64,000 nt of DNA, from contig NZ_FORN01000009.1 in the NCBI RefSeq assembly GCF_900114015.1, positions 1 through 64,000 of the forward strand. The letters are read 5' to 3'. The notes under the pieces are model-generated. The model worked only from the letters and a program-made list of their open reading frames with translations, was not told the origin of the DNA and made no database searches. A program made the translations under genes and the position numbers. This DNA comes from Caulobacter sp. UNC279MFTsu5.1 (GTDB lineage: Bacteria > Pseudomonadota > Alphaproteobacteria > Caulobacterales > Caulobacteraceae). Shown in pieces: positions 53,590 to 62,163 of the stretch (positions are counted from its first letter, which is position 1; each line of letters starts with the position of its first letter).

Positions 53590-56463
53590 GTGCTGGAGCG
53601 GGGATCGGAGTGGCGGCGTTGGGATTTGCATGTCCACACGCCAGGCACCGCCATGGCAGATCGCTTTAAAGGCGATTGGGACGGCTACCTGACGGCGATC
53701 GAAAGCCAAGACGACGTTATCGTCATGGGCGTGACCGACTATATGTCGATCACGAACTACTCGCGAATGCGGCGCGAAAAGGCGTCGGGCCGCCTCGCCA
53801 ACATCGCCCTGCTAATCCCCAACATCGAGTTTCGTGCGACGCCGGAGACGACCAAGGGCAAGGCGATCAACCTCCATATTCTCATCGATCCTACGGACCC
53901 CGATCATGAGCGGCATATCCTCGAAGCCCTGGGGCGGCTATCCTTCACCTACAATCGGCGGCCGTTCGCCTGCATCCCCGACGACCTTATGGCGCTCGGC
54001 CGCGCGCACGATACGTCGATCACGGACGACGGAGCCGCGCTGCGTCACGGGATCGGGCAGTTCAAGATCCCCTTCCAAGCAATCGAGGAATGGTATCGCA
54101 ACGAGCATTGGCTCGCCCACAATAGCCTGGTCGCCGTCGCCAACAGCGGGGCGGACGGCGTCAGCGGCCTGCCACTGACCGACGGATTCGGAGCGGTGCG
54201 CGAGGAGATCATCCGCTTTTCGAGGATGATCTTTTCCGGCAATCCGAAGGACCGGGACTTCTACCTCGGCCTCGACAAGAGCGCCGAGGCGGAGCTGAAA
54301 AAGGTTGGCGGTATCAAGCCATGTGTCCACGGATCGGACGCGCACGAACTCGCCAGGCTGTTCAAGCCCGACCACGATCGTTTCTGCTGGATCAAGGCTG
54401 ATCCGACATTCGAAGGCCTTCGCCAAGTCATCTTCGAACCCAGCGACCGCGTTTATATCGGCGCGGCGCCGCCTGACATGCATGATCATAGCCGGGTCAT
54501 CGACAGCGTCACGATCGCCGATCCTAGCGGCTGGTTCGGATCGCAAACCCTGCCGCTCAATCCCGGCATTGTCGCGGTGATTGGGCAGAAGGGTTCGGGA
54601 AAATCGGCCCTCGCGGAGCTCATCAGCGCCGCCGCGGGCAGTTCCGCGCCGGCCAAGGACGCTTCGTTCCTCAGCAAGGTCGAGCGCCACCTTGACGCCG
54701 TAAACATCACGCTCACGTGGGAGGATGGCAAGACGACGACCCATCGGCTGGGCGACGGGCCTTTCAAGGGCAATTCCGTTCGCTATCTTTCGCAGCGGTT
54801 CGTCGAGCGCCTGTGTGCCGAGGACCATGTCGGTGCCGATCTGGTCCGTGAAGTGGAGGCGGTTGTCTTCGCCGCCCTCGACCCCACGGAGACCTTGAAC
54901 GCCACCGACTTCGGCGAGCTCCGCTCCATTAAGACAAGCGCGCTGCGCGCCGATCGCGATCGGATCGTGACGCGCCTTCAGCAGTTGATCCGCGACGGCG
55001 ACCAACTGCGCGCCAAGGCGGCTAAGCTCGGCGAACTCAAAGGCCGCGTCGCCACCCTGCAGGCGGAGTCTGTCAGCCTAAAAGGGCAGATGCCGCCGGC
55101 AATCAATGCCGAGGACGCTAAGGTGCAGGCGGCGATGGCCGAGGCACGCACCAAGCTCTCCGCGCTGCAGGCGGCGACCGCTAGCGACAAGCAGCGACTG
55201 GTGAAGATCGGTGATATACGCGCCGAGATGGCGGGCTTTGCTCGCGAGATGCGGCAGTTCTACAATACCATTACGCCCAAGCTCGTGGAACTCGGACTCG
55301 ACGAGACGGCGCGTCAGCTATTCGAACCGAGGTTCGGCGGCGATACGGAGCGCCCGCTCGCGGTCGTGGAGCGCGGCATCAATGAATCGATCCGTGCACG
55401 CCAGGGCACCCCCGAAGCGCCCGGCGCTGACACCATCGCCGGCGTCGAGGCCGAAATCGCCGGGCTCAACGGCCAACTGACCGCCGACCGCGCATTGCGC
55501 GAACGGATCGACGGCTTTCAAAAGCGGCTCGCCGCCATCGATGTCGAAATCGCCCGGTTGGGCGAAGAAATAGCCCGGATCGAGGGACCAGAAAAAGAGC
55601 GGCGGCGGGCGCTCCCGGCCGAGCGCATGGAGACCTACAAGGCCTACTTCGAAAACCTGCGTCAGGAACAGGACATCCTGGAGCAGCTCTACGGGCCGAT
55701 CCGACAGCGGCTGCAGACCAGTCGCAAGCAGGAGCAGAGTCTCGAATTCTACATCCGATGGGACGTCGATTCGGCCGCCTGGATCGCGACCGGTGACGCC
55801 CTGTTCGACGGTCGCACCGGAACGCCGGTGGGAGACCTAGCAACGGCCATCAGGGACACCTTGGGGCCGGCCTGGCGTTCGGGTGATCCGCAACGGATCG
55901 CCGAAGCCATGGAGAAGTTCGTCGAACCCTTCAACGCCGCCTTCCAGGCACAGTCAGCGGCGCTGCGCAAAGGTGCCAGCACCACCGATGCGCTCGATTG
56001 GCTGTTCTCGCCCGAGCACATCAAGCTCACCTACGGCCTGCGCTATAATGCGACTGATCTCGAGAAGCTATCGCCTGGCACGAAGGGGATCGTGCTGCTG
56101 ATCCTCTACCTGGGGATGGATACTGACGACAGCCGGCCGTTGATCATCGACCAGCCGGAAGAGAACCTCGACAGCGAGTCCATCTACGATCTGCTGGTCC
56201 ACTACTTCCGGACCGCGAAACGTCGCCGCCAGATCATTCTAATCACCCACAATCCGAACCTGGTTGTGAATACCGACGCCGAGCAGGTGGTAGTCGCCAC
56301 CTGCGGGCGGCAGGCCAACGGCTTGCCGGCCATCAGCTACGCGGCCGGCCCGCTTGAGGACAATCGTCCCGTAGACGGGATCCGCGCCAAGGTTTGCCGA
56401 ATCCTCGAAGGGGGCGAGTCCGCCTTCCATGACCGTGAACGGCGCTACGCCCTCAAGCCCTAG
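53590..56463 (+). CDS. TrlF-type PHP domain/SMC-like ATPase
   Basis: A 957-residue protein from GTG 53590. The N-terminal PHP phosphoesterase domain shows RWDLHVHTPGTAM (about 10-22), GVTDYMSI, and HGSDAHELA (about 248-256). It is followed by an ABC/SMC-type ATPase: Walker A GQKGSGKSALAE (about 333), long coiled-coil segments (about 455-700), signature region around KLSPGTKGIVLLILYLGMD, Walker B PLIIDQPEENLDSES (about 850-862) and H-loop LITHNPNL (about 885). This is the TrlF-family architecture. Related PHP-ATPases are linked to tRNA-targeting or anti-phage activity, which I infer for this protein. The gene opens 83 bases after the broken upstream gene, in an island next to tRNA-Arg. Confidence 0.85.
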   Translation: MLERGSEWRRWDLHVHTPGTAMADRFKGDWDGYLTAIESQDDVIVMGVTDYMSITNYSRMRREKASGRLANIALLIPNIEFRATPETTKGKAINLHILIDPTDPDHERHILEALGRLSFTYNRRPFACIPDDLMALGRAHDTSITDDGAALRHGIGQFKIPFQAIEEWYRNEHWLAHNSLVAVANSGADGVSGLPLTDGFGAVREEIIRFSRMIFSGNPKDRDFYLGLDKSAEAELKKVGGIKPCVHGSDAHELARLFKPDHDRFCWIKADPTFEGLRQVIFEPSDRVYIGAAPPDMHDHSRVIDSVTIADPSGWFGSQTLPLNPGIVAVIGQKGSGKSALAELISAAAGSSAPAKDASFLSKVERHLDAVNITLTWEDGKTTTHRLGDGPFKGNSVRYLSQRFVERLCAEDHVGADLVREVEAVVFAALDPTETLNATDFGELRSIKTSALRADRDRIVTRLQQLIRDGDQLRAKAAKLGELKGRVATLQAESVSLKGQMPPAINAEDAKVQAAMAEARTKLSALQAATASDKQRLVKIGDIRAEMAGFAREMRQFYNTITPKLVELGLDETARQLFEPRFGGDTERPLAVVERGINESIRARQGTPEAPGADTIAGVEAEIAGLNGQLTADRALRERIDGFQKRLAAIDVEIARLGEEIARIEGPEKERRRALPAERMETYKAYFENLRQEQDILEQLYGPIRQRLQTSRKQEQSLEFYIRWDVDSAAWIATGDALFDGRTGTPVGDLATAIRDTLGPAWRSGDPQRIAEAMEKFVEPFNAAFQAQSAALRKGASTTDALDWLFSPEHIKLTYGLRYNATDLEKLSPGTKGIVLLILYLGMDTDDSRPLIIDQPEENLDSESIYDLLVHYFRTAKRRRQIILITHNPNLVVNTDAEQVVVATCGRQANGLPAISYAAGPLEDNRPVDGIRAKVCRILEGGESAFHDRERRYALKP

Positions 56464-56595
56464 AAGAATTGTCAACCCAGCGGTCGCACACCGCGAACGG
56501 AATGATACCGATCGTAGCTGACGGCGTGATCGACCTAGGCACCTGCTAATGCAGGCGCTGCGGTCCGATTGATCCATGGAATGATCGAGCGGCAG

Positions 56596-57552
56596 TCAGC
56601 GGCGCTTGACGCGCACCACGCGCAGCAAGTCGTCGTCCGCGCCGGAACCAACTCCTTCCCCGCGAACGTCATCGACCTTAACGCCAAGTTTTTCCAACGT
56701 ATCCGCAACCGCTGCCGCCCGCGCCATGCTCAGCCGCCGGTTGCGGGCCTCGTCACCACGAGGGTCCGAGTAGCCAGAGATCGTCACGATCGAACCCGAC
56801 GACACCCAAGCCTTGGCCGCCTCGCGCAGCCTAACCTGTGCATCGTAGGTCAGCTCCGCGCTCGCTGTGCTGAAGTAGATCTCGAGATTGTGCGTAAGAC
56901 GGGGGGGCGGCGGCTGATCAGTGGGCTTGGCGACCTCGAGCCGCGCGAGGCGGCTGTCGACGCTCTCCAACCGGCTCAAGATGGCACCTTGCTGAAGCGT
57001 TCCAAGGTCGATGTAAAAGGTCGCGGCCGGCGGCAGACTCGCTAACGCGACTTTCAGTGACGCGTCCAATTGAGCCTGGGTGAGCTGACCATCGGCCGCA
57101 ACGCGTCCTTTGAGCGCGCCCGGATCGAACTCCGCGGGCAACAGCCCATCTTCCTTGAGTTTTTTGAACGCCTCGATCATGGCCTCGACCGCCGCGCCGC
57201 GGTCTTCTGGCGAACTGGTCTGCACGAGGGTTGCCGAGGCGATCTGCAACAGCATCTTGGCGTAGTCTTTGCCCGACAGGTCCTTTCGCACCCAGGCGCG
57301 ACAAAGCCCGTCCATCTGATAGACGCGATCGGCTTCGGCACCGGTCAAGATCGCACCGGTGCGGCTATGCGCGCCGCCCAGATCGAAAATGGCCAAATCG
57401 GCGTGGGCGTCTCGATGATAGTTCTTCGACAGTAGATCGCGTACCGGCGGGCAGCGCGCCGCCACCTCGGGATCGTCAACCACGGCCCCTTTGTTCGTGC
57501 AACATCCGGCGAGCACCAAGGCCACGCCAACCAACAGGCCAAGCTTTCTCAT
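56596..57552 (-). CDS. OmpA-like lipoprotein
   Basis: A 318-residue envelope protein. The signal MRKLGLLVGVALVLAGCC has a textbook lipobox (LAGC). The middle (about 20-215) is helical and unassigned. The C-terminal OmpA domain (about 220-315) binds peptidoglycan: NLEIYFSTASAELTYDAQVRLREAAKAWV, ITISGYSDPRGDEARNRRLSMARAAAVADTL, DDVRGEGVGSGADDD. It is the second gene of a leftward pair with 57577, 24 bases apart. It is convergent with the TrlF gene. Confidence 0.9.
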   Translation of the reverse strand: MRKLGLLVGVALVLAGCCTNKGAVVDDPEVAARCPPVRDLLSKNYHRDAHADLAIFDLGGAHSRTGAILTGAEADRVYQMDGLCRAWVRKDLSGKDYAKMLLQIASATLVQTSSPEDRGAAVEAMIEAFKKLKEDGLLPAEFDPGALKGRVAADGQLTQAQLDASLKVALASLPPAATFYIDLGTLQQGAILSRLESVDSRLARLEVAKPTDQPPPPRLTHNLEIYFSTASAELTYDAQVRLREAAKAWVSSGSIVTISGYSDPRGDEARNRRLSMARAAAVADTLEKLGVKVDDVRGEGVGSGADDDLLRVVRVKRR

Positions 57553-57576
57553 CTGTCGCCCCCGCGTCGTTCGAAC

Positions 57577-58533
57577 CTAGTTGTTCTTGGCTTGTTCGGC
57601 GGTCTTAACTGGGTCGGCGACAGGTGGCGTATTGGGTGCCGAGGAGGCCACAGCGGTGGCGGTGGTGGTGACCTTGGCCGCAACGTTCTTGGTGCAGTCC
57701 TTGAACGACACGGTGTCTCCCGTGGATTTTTTGATCGGCAAAGCCGCGCCAGACAGAAAGAGCGCCCCGAGCGCTACGTTCGGCGGCGTGTTGGGGTCCA
57801 GATAGTTAATCAGGATCGATTTGGCCTTCGACAAAGACACCTGTAGCGACGAGCCGCCGTCGGAAATTGCCGCATGAACGACCCCGCCGCAGCCTTCGAC
57901 GCCGACGGCAGATCCTATGTTGAGCCCGGCCCATAGCGTCAAATTGCTCTGGCTAATGAAGAGCTTGTTGGGGTCCACGTCTGCAAGAGCCGCCATCGTG
58001 ACCGCAGCATCGAGAACGGGCGCGCCCGGCCGACGCTCGTCCTTGTCCATGTAGCCGTCCTTGACCACGCCCAGAGCCGCTGCGCCGTCTGAGGCTGCGC
58101 TTTGGATCATGCCCAATTCGAAGCTCAGGTCCGACAGAGCCTTGTCGACAGCTGCCGACTTGGCGGCGGCGTCAGCAGGTTGGGTCTTGGCGACATAGGC
58201 CTTGATCCGGCAGGCATAGGCAGCGAGCACCGCTTCCATGGCTTGGCTCGTCATCCCCGCATAGGCTGTACGAACCACCTCCAAACCGCCCCGCGCTTGG
58301 ATATCTCCTGCGGCGGCGAGTTTCTTGAAGGCGCCGGCGCCAAACCGCGCCTCGAGCTCTCCGCCCTTAACCGCTTCGCCTACCACATAGGGAATGGGGC
58401 AAGGATCTACCTTCGTGGCGGCGGCCGCCGCCGGCGCGGCTGCAGGAGCCGCTGGCGCCTGAGCAAGTGCGCGGACCCCAAACAGAACGACACCCAACAT
58501 AACAAAGCTGGCTAAAGCCCTTGATAGTCTCAT
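57577..58533 (-). CDS. Exported protein of unknown function paired with OmpA-like gene
   Basis: A 318-residue exported protein: signal MRLSRALASFVMLGVVLFGVRALAQ, a low-complexity Ala/Pro linker (APAAPAAAPAAAAATK), then a cysteine-containing domain (DPCPIPYVV, YACRIKAYV, GVEGCGG, KDCTKN) that spans the rest. The end is rich in Thr/Ala/Pro. I do not recognise the domain. Its 24-base gap to the OmpA-like gene implies co-expression; together they may form an envelope-anchored partner complex. ATG 58533 is chosen because it opens the signal peptide. Confidence 0.65.
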   Translation of the reverse strand: MRLSRALASFVMLGVVLFGVRALAQAPAAPAAAPAAAAATKVDPCPIPYVVGEAVKGGELEARFGAGAFKKLAAAGDIQARGGLEVVRTAYAGMTSQAMEAVLAAYACRIKAYVAKTQPADAAAKSAAVDKALSDLSFELGMIQSAASDGAAALGVVKDGYMDKDERRPGAPVLDAAVTMAALADVDPNKLFISQSNLTLWAGLNIGSAVGVEGCGGVVHAAISDGGSSLQVSLSKAKSILINYLDPNTPPNVALGALFLSGAALPIKKSTGDTVSFKDCTKNVAAKVTTTATAVASSAPNTPPVADPVKTAEQAKNN

Positions 58534-58902
58534 CTCAGCCCCCTCCCGGTCTGACCGTACGCGCCTGCGCTGACCACAACGGTGTTCAGGCATAGTTTAG
58601 AAAACTATTGTTCGATGAACGATGAAATGCAACTAGCGGCGGCGCGTCTGAAAATTTCACTTTGAGGCGGCAAACTCGATCGTTGACGCAAATAGGCGCG
58701 TTCGCGGCAAATCAGTTGCCGGCGACGGTCGGGGCCAGCGCCCGAAAATCATATGGATTTCGAGTCCTGGCCTGAACTCAGCCGTGAGCTTCATGTCTTG
58801 GTCGCGCTACCTTGGCATCGAGGTCGATGACGCGCTGGAGATTTCCGAGCAGATCGACCTGCACGGTGTCACCAGTCTGGTGCGGGGCGTGTGCTCGACG
58901 CG

Positions 58903-58918
58903 CCCCCCCCCCCCCCCC
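58903..58918 (+). repeat. 16-C homopolymer tract
   Basis: Sixteen consecutive C residues between CGACGCG and GCGAAGG. Runs of this length are rare in bacterial genomes and are slippage-prone. They are found at phase-variable genes, but also at assembly gaps. Confidence 0.85.
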
Positions 58919-58920
58919 GC

Positions 58921-58964
58921 GAAGGTCGCTTTCCTGGAGGCGCACCAATGTCAGCAACTGGCGC
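58921..58964 (+). repeat. Imperfect 44-bp direct repeat, left copy
   Basis: Contains AAGGTCGC, CTGGAGGCGC and GCAACTGGCGC in the same order and spacing as 63640-63683, with scattered differences. The two copies bracket genes 59048-63045. Confidence 0.6.
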
Positions 58965-59047
58965 CGCGTCGCCCTGACCATCTTAGCTTTGGCGGGTGGC
59001 GCAGGTTCTGGCACGCTCAGGCTTTGAGGCTCGAACGAGGAAAGCCC

Positions 59048-59263
59048 ATGGCCACTACCATGTATCTGGACCACGTCTTTCAGGACAAAGGCGGCGCTGG
59101 CGAAGCCGTCGCGATCGAGGCGGGGACTTCGAGTTTTTACGATGGCATCCCGCAGCTCTATCTGACGATCAACGATCGGACGGTGATCCTGGACGACGAG
59201 AACGGCCGACGCCTGTGCGAGGCCTTCGCCGACATCGCCCGCTATCTTGGCTATCAGCGATAG
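59048..59263 (+). CDS. Small hypothetical protein at the head of the accessory cluster
   Basis: A 71-residue acidic protein (MATTMYLDHVFQDKGGAGEAVA...). It has a strand-rich middle, FYDGIPQLYLTINDRTVILDDENG, and a C-terminal helix CEAFADIARYLGYQR. GAGGAAAG precedes ATG 59048. Unknown family; it could be an antitoxin-like or adaptor protein. It sits 32 bases ahead of the nuclease-like gene and reads in the same direction. Confidence 0.55.
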   Translation: MATTMYLDHVFQDKGGAGEAVAIEAGTSSFYDGIPQLYLTINDRTVILDDENGRRLCEAFADIARYLGYQR

Positions 59264-59295
59264 GCGCCGCGCAGGTGGGGCGTCAGAAGAACCAG

Positions 59296-60261
59296 ATGAT
59301 CGATCTCTTCGATCCGGTCCTGCCCGAAGACCGGCTGGATCCTCTCTACGTCTCCCTGCTGCGCTCGCCTGTGCATGACCTCGCCCGAAGCGACATCAAC
59401 GCGGCGTTCGCGCGGATGGGCGATCCCAACGGCCAGTTCGCTGCTTACTTCCAAGGAGCCGCCTTTCATGCGCGTCTGTTCGAGATTGCGTGCTTTAGCT
59501 ATCTGGAGGCGGCCGGCTTCGTCGCGGACCGGACCTACGACGCCCCGGACTTCATGGTGGCCAAGGACGGCGTGGAAATCGCCGTCGAGGTGGTCACCGC
59601 AAATCCGCCAGACAGCGCAAGTCGGAATATCGGCGGGACACTGATCGAAGATCTGCCGCTCGAGCGCATGATGGAGAAGGTCGCCAGAGAATTTCCGCGA
59701 CGGATGAACACCGCGCTGAAGAAAAAGGTTCGCCGCGGCTATCACCAGGAGGCTCACGTCGCCGGAAAGGCCATTGTGCTTATGACGCAGCCGGCGTTCG
59801 AGGCCGGGGCCAATTTCTATATCGATGAGTCCCTGGCACCCTGCCTCTTTGGCGACGGCGATGAGAACGCAGGGTTCTTCAGCCGCGACGACGCGCGGCC
59901 GATCAGTGCCATCGCTTACTGCAACGGCTTCACCGTCTCGAAGTTCTGGCGACTGTCTTCGCCCGATATTTTCCGCACCAGGGTGCGGGCGGTTCGTAAA
60001 GGCCACTGTCTGGTCGAGCTCAGCGACAATCCTTGCCAACCTCGGCGCTACGGGTTCGAGGTAGGTGATCCGGCCGCGCCACAGGAGACTTGGGCCGAAG
60101 GGGTGACCCTCTTTCTCAATCCAAACGCCGACATCCCTCTGGTGCCTGCCGTCCTGCCCGCAAGCTGCACGATGGCGATGACCCGCGGGGGCTCTCTTAT
60201 GAAATGCGTCAGTGGCTTCCATCCCCTGACTTCGGTGATGCTGGCATCGCCCAGGAAATAG
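59296..60261 (+). CDS. PD-(D/E)XK-like nuclease-domain protein, unknown
   Basis: A 321-residue soluble protein. After a helical lead (LFEIACFSYLEAAGF) comes the restriction-nuclease-like core YDAPDFMVAKDGVEIAVEVVTANPP, with PD, a beta-strand and E-x-x positions. The lysine of a canonical E-x-K is replaced by valine in VEVV, so activity is doubtful. The rest (VRRGYHQEAHVAGKAIVLMTQP, YCNGFTVSKFWRL, GVTLFLNPNADIPL) is a second domain I cannot name. ATG 59296 is preceded by AGAAGA. It follows the 71-residue gene and precedes the four-gene operon by 149 bases. Confidence 0.5.
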   Translation: MIDLFDPVLPEDRLDPLYVSLLRSPVHDLARSDINAAFARMGDPNGQFAAYFQGAAFHARLFEIACFSYLEAAGFVADRTYDAPDFMVAKDGVEIAVEVVTANPPDSASRNIGGTLIEDLPLERMMEKVAREFPRRMNTALKKKVRRGYHQEAHVAGKAIVLMTQPAFEAGANFYIDESLAPCLFGDGDENAGFFSRDDARPISAIAYCNGFTVSKFWRLSSPDIFRTRVRAVRKGHCLVELSDNPCQPRRYGFEVGDPAAPQETWAEGVTLFLNPNADIPLVPAVLPASCTMAMTRGGSLMKCVSGFHPLTSVMLASPRK

Positions 60262-60410
60262 GGGCCTAGTAGTGCTGGCGATTTAGCGCCGCGGCCCCAA
60301 GGGCGGCGGCGCCGCGAAACATCCTGGTCGCGAAGGACGCAGGAGAGGTTTCGTGATGGTTGTGCCCTCTGGCGAGTTTGGCCATGGTGAAGGTCGCGCC
60401 GGAGCCCGCC
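60262..60410 (+). other. Leader of the four-gene operon
   Basis: A GC-rich hairpin (GCGCCGCGGCCCC ... GGGCGGCGGCGC, about 60286-60312) without a T tract, and the leader of the 60411 gene. A GGAG lies 13-10 bases before ATG 60411. An alternative ATG at 60384 is in frame. Confidence 0.4.
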
Positions 60411-60989
60411 ATGAAAATCACGTTCGACATCGATCTTTCGCCTGACGAAATCGCGCTGCTGGCGTCGGCCTTGGACTGCGAGGTGGCACAGGTGGAAGCC
60501 AAGTTGCCGGGCCACGCGCGGGCTGCCTTAGGCGAGTATGTCGAGGCCTATCTTGGCCGACGCGCGTCGGGGCGGGGCCAGGACATCCTGGAGCATCGCC
60601 TGGCGCTGCTGATCGAGCACGCCTTCGACAAGACCATTCCCAGCGAGGTCGAGGTCTCGCGGCTGTTCCAGACCACCCTGACCAGCAGCCGCTCCCTGAT
60701 CCGATCGACGCTTTCCAAGTATCGTTATCAGCTTAAGGCGGCCGCCGACGCTTCGGCGAAAAGCGCCTTGGCGCGCGCCCGCTGGAGCGACGCCAGCAAT
60801 CTCTTCGAGATCGCCGGCGTGACGGCCAACTTGGCCGACCACCTCAATGTGCGGTTGGCGTCGATCGATGGCGGCCTGAGAAAGGTCGCCCTGATCAAGG
60901 GTACCACAGCCAATTACGGCGTTGCGGCCGACGCCTATCGCGAGCTGTGCAAGGCTTTCGGTGCTCAGGAGGCCAAGCAGAAGAAATGA
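60411..60989 (+). CDS. Operon gene 1: unknown helical protein
   Basis: A 192-residue soluble protein beginning MKITFDIDLSPDEIALLASALDCEVAQVEAKLPGH. Most of it is predicted helical. The centre (EVEVSRLFQTTLTSSRSLIRSTLSKYRYQL) looks like a helix-turn-helix-style bundle, and there is no enzyme motif. The tail is basic (AQEAKQKK). Unknown family. The stop overlaps the start of the membrane protein (ATGA), the first of two ATGA overlaps that make the operon tightly co-translated. Confidence 0.65.
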   Translation: MKITFDIDLSPDEIALLASALDCEVAQVEAKLPGHARAALGEYVEAYLGRRASGRGQDILEHRLALLIEHAFDKTIPSEVEVSRLFQTTLTSSRSLIRSTLSKYRYQLKAAADASAKSALARARWSDASNLFEIAGVTANLADHLNVRLASIDGGLRKVALIKGTTANYGVAADAYRELCKAFGAQEAKQKK

Positions 60990-61399
60990 CCGACATCTCC
61001 AACGCCATCGCCGCGTCCAGTATGTTGCTGGCGGTCGTCGCCGTCCTGTTCGGTGTCTGGAACGGCGCCATCGACGCGGCCCTGGCGCTGGACGTCAGCG
61101 GCGACCCGGCCACTCAGTTGCCACAGCGACGGCAGCTGCGCTCGGCGATCCTGACGAAGGCGTCACCGCTCGTCATCGGAGCTTGGCTGACGGCCGTGGT
61201 GTTCCTTGCCCGTAGCGTGGAGATCGGCGGCCGCTTCTTGCGATGCCCGCCGGGGCAAGCCTGCCGGCCCGACGATGTCGCCGCCGCCTTCCTGCTGACC
61301 GAGGCCTTCATGCTGCTGATCGCGGCGGCGACGAGCGTCCAGCTGATCCGTCTTGTGGCCCGATGGCTCGAGGCCAGAAGGCGCAAGACGCGATCATGA
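60986..61399 (+). CDS. Operon gene 2: three-helix membrane protein
   Basis: A 137-residue protein with hydrophobic segments at about 8-28 (ASSMLLAVVAVLFGVWNGAI), 60-78 (ASPLVIGAWLTAVVFLA) and 102-124 (AFLLTEAFMLLIAAATSVQLI). A short loop with two cysteines (LRCPPGQACRP, about 83-93) lies between helices 2 and 3. A basic C terminus (RWLEARRRKTRS) is cytoplasmic by the positive-inside rule. It overlaps both flanking genes by four bases. In a defence-like module a membrane effector would be placed here; this is inference. Confidence 0.7.
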   Translation: MTDISNAIAASSMLLAVVAVLFGVWNGAIDAALALDVSGDPATQLPQRRQLRSAILTKASPLVIGAWLTAVVFLARSVEIGGRFLRCPPGQACRPDDVAAAFLLTEAFMLLIAAATSVQLIRLVARWLEARRRKTRS

Positions 61400-62163
61400 G
61401 CGTCGTGATGGGGCCAACCTTTCTGTCGCGCCGCCCGCGCACGCCGCGAGGCCTGCGGTTCTATGGTTTTCTGGAGGCTCAAGACGAGGCGCTGTCGGCG
61501 TTCATGACCGGCCCCAGTGGTGCGCTGGTCCCGCCGCGCAGTCCTGTTCGCCAAGACGAGAACGCGATCCGGTTGCGCTTCTCCGTTGTCGACTGGCATG
61601 ATTTCGCCGCCATGCGCGCGCGGATCGCGCCCATTCCGTTGATCGGCGCTGGGCGAGAGCAGCGCGAGGCGCGCCGCGCCGCGCTCAATGAAATGTTCGC
61701 CCGGATAGACCTGAGCGGCGTTGATCTCTTCATTTCGCCGAGCGAGCCCTGGAGCGGGGCTCTCTTGGAAGCCATGAGGCTGGGCGGTTGGTACTTGCTG
61801 GGACTGAAGCGACGACCGGCGGGGGGCGATCCGCCGGCGCTGCTGGGCAATGCGGACCTTGGTGGCGGGGACCAGGCATTGTGGCTTTCCGTTCTGGCGC
61901 GGCCGGATCCGGAGAGCCTGGCGCGTCTCACCGACATATTCTCGCTGGCCCATGTGGCTGATCTTGGTCGGGAAGAAGATCCCGATGGCGATCCCGAGCC
62001 GACGCCTCTGCCGCCGTCGCCCCTCGACGAGCTGCGCGTGCGCATCATTTGCCGCAAGGTGGTTGAGGAAGAGCAGGTCGAGCAGGACGTCTACGCTTAC
62101 GACTATGATCACGACGTCGTCGCGCAGGCCGAAGCGGCGCGGCTGCTCCTGGCGGGCTACTAG
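61396..62163 (+). CDS. Operon gene 3: unknown protein
   Basis: A 255-residue soluble protein. The first part reads LRFYGFLEAQDEALSAFMTGPSGALVPPRSPVRQDENAIRL; the middle holds IDLSGVDLFISPSEPWSGALLEAMRLGGWYLLG; a negatively charged stretch follows (LGREEDPDGDPEPTPLPPSPLDEL), and a C-terminal acidic segment VVEEEQVEQDVYAYDYDHDVV. No known motif is visible. It overlaps the membrane gene by four bases, and the metallo-hydrolase begins immediately after its stop codon (TAG-ATG). Probably an adaptor or recognition subunit of the module. Confidence 0.6.
   Translation: MSVVMGPTFLSRRPRTPRGLRFYGFLEAQDEALSAFMTGPSGALVPPRSPVRQDENAIRLRFSVVDWHDFAAMRARIAPIPLIGAGREQREARRAALNEMFARIDLSGVDLFISPSEPWSGALLEAMRLGGWYLLGLKRRPAGGDPPALLGNADLGGGDQALWLSVLARPDPESLARLTDIFSLAHVADLGREEDPDGDPEPTPLPPSPLDELRVRIICRKVVEEEQVEQDVYAYDYDHDVVAQAEAARLLLAGY

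Larger units (their letters stand above)
58534..59047. other. 514-bp intergenic region with a 16-C homopolymer
   Basis: Holds the leftward promoter region of the OmpA pair (AT-rich 58590-58680) and, toward the right, 16 consecutive C residues at 58903-58918. Directly after the C-run (58921-58964) is a segment similar to 63640-63683. Reading frames cross this area but have no family resemblance and are interrupted by the C-run. The first supported gene to the right begins at 59048. Confidence 0.5.
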
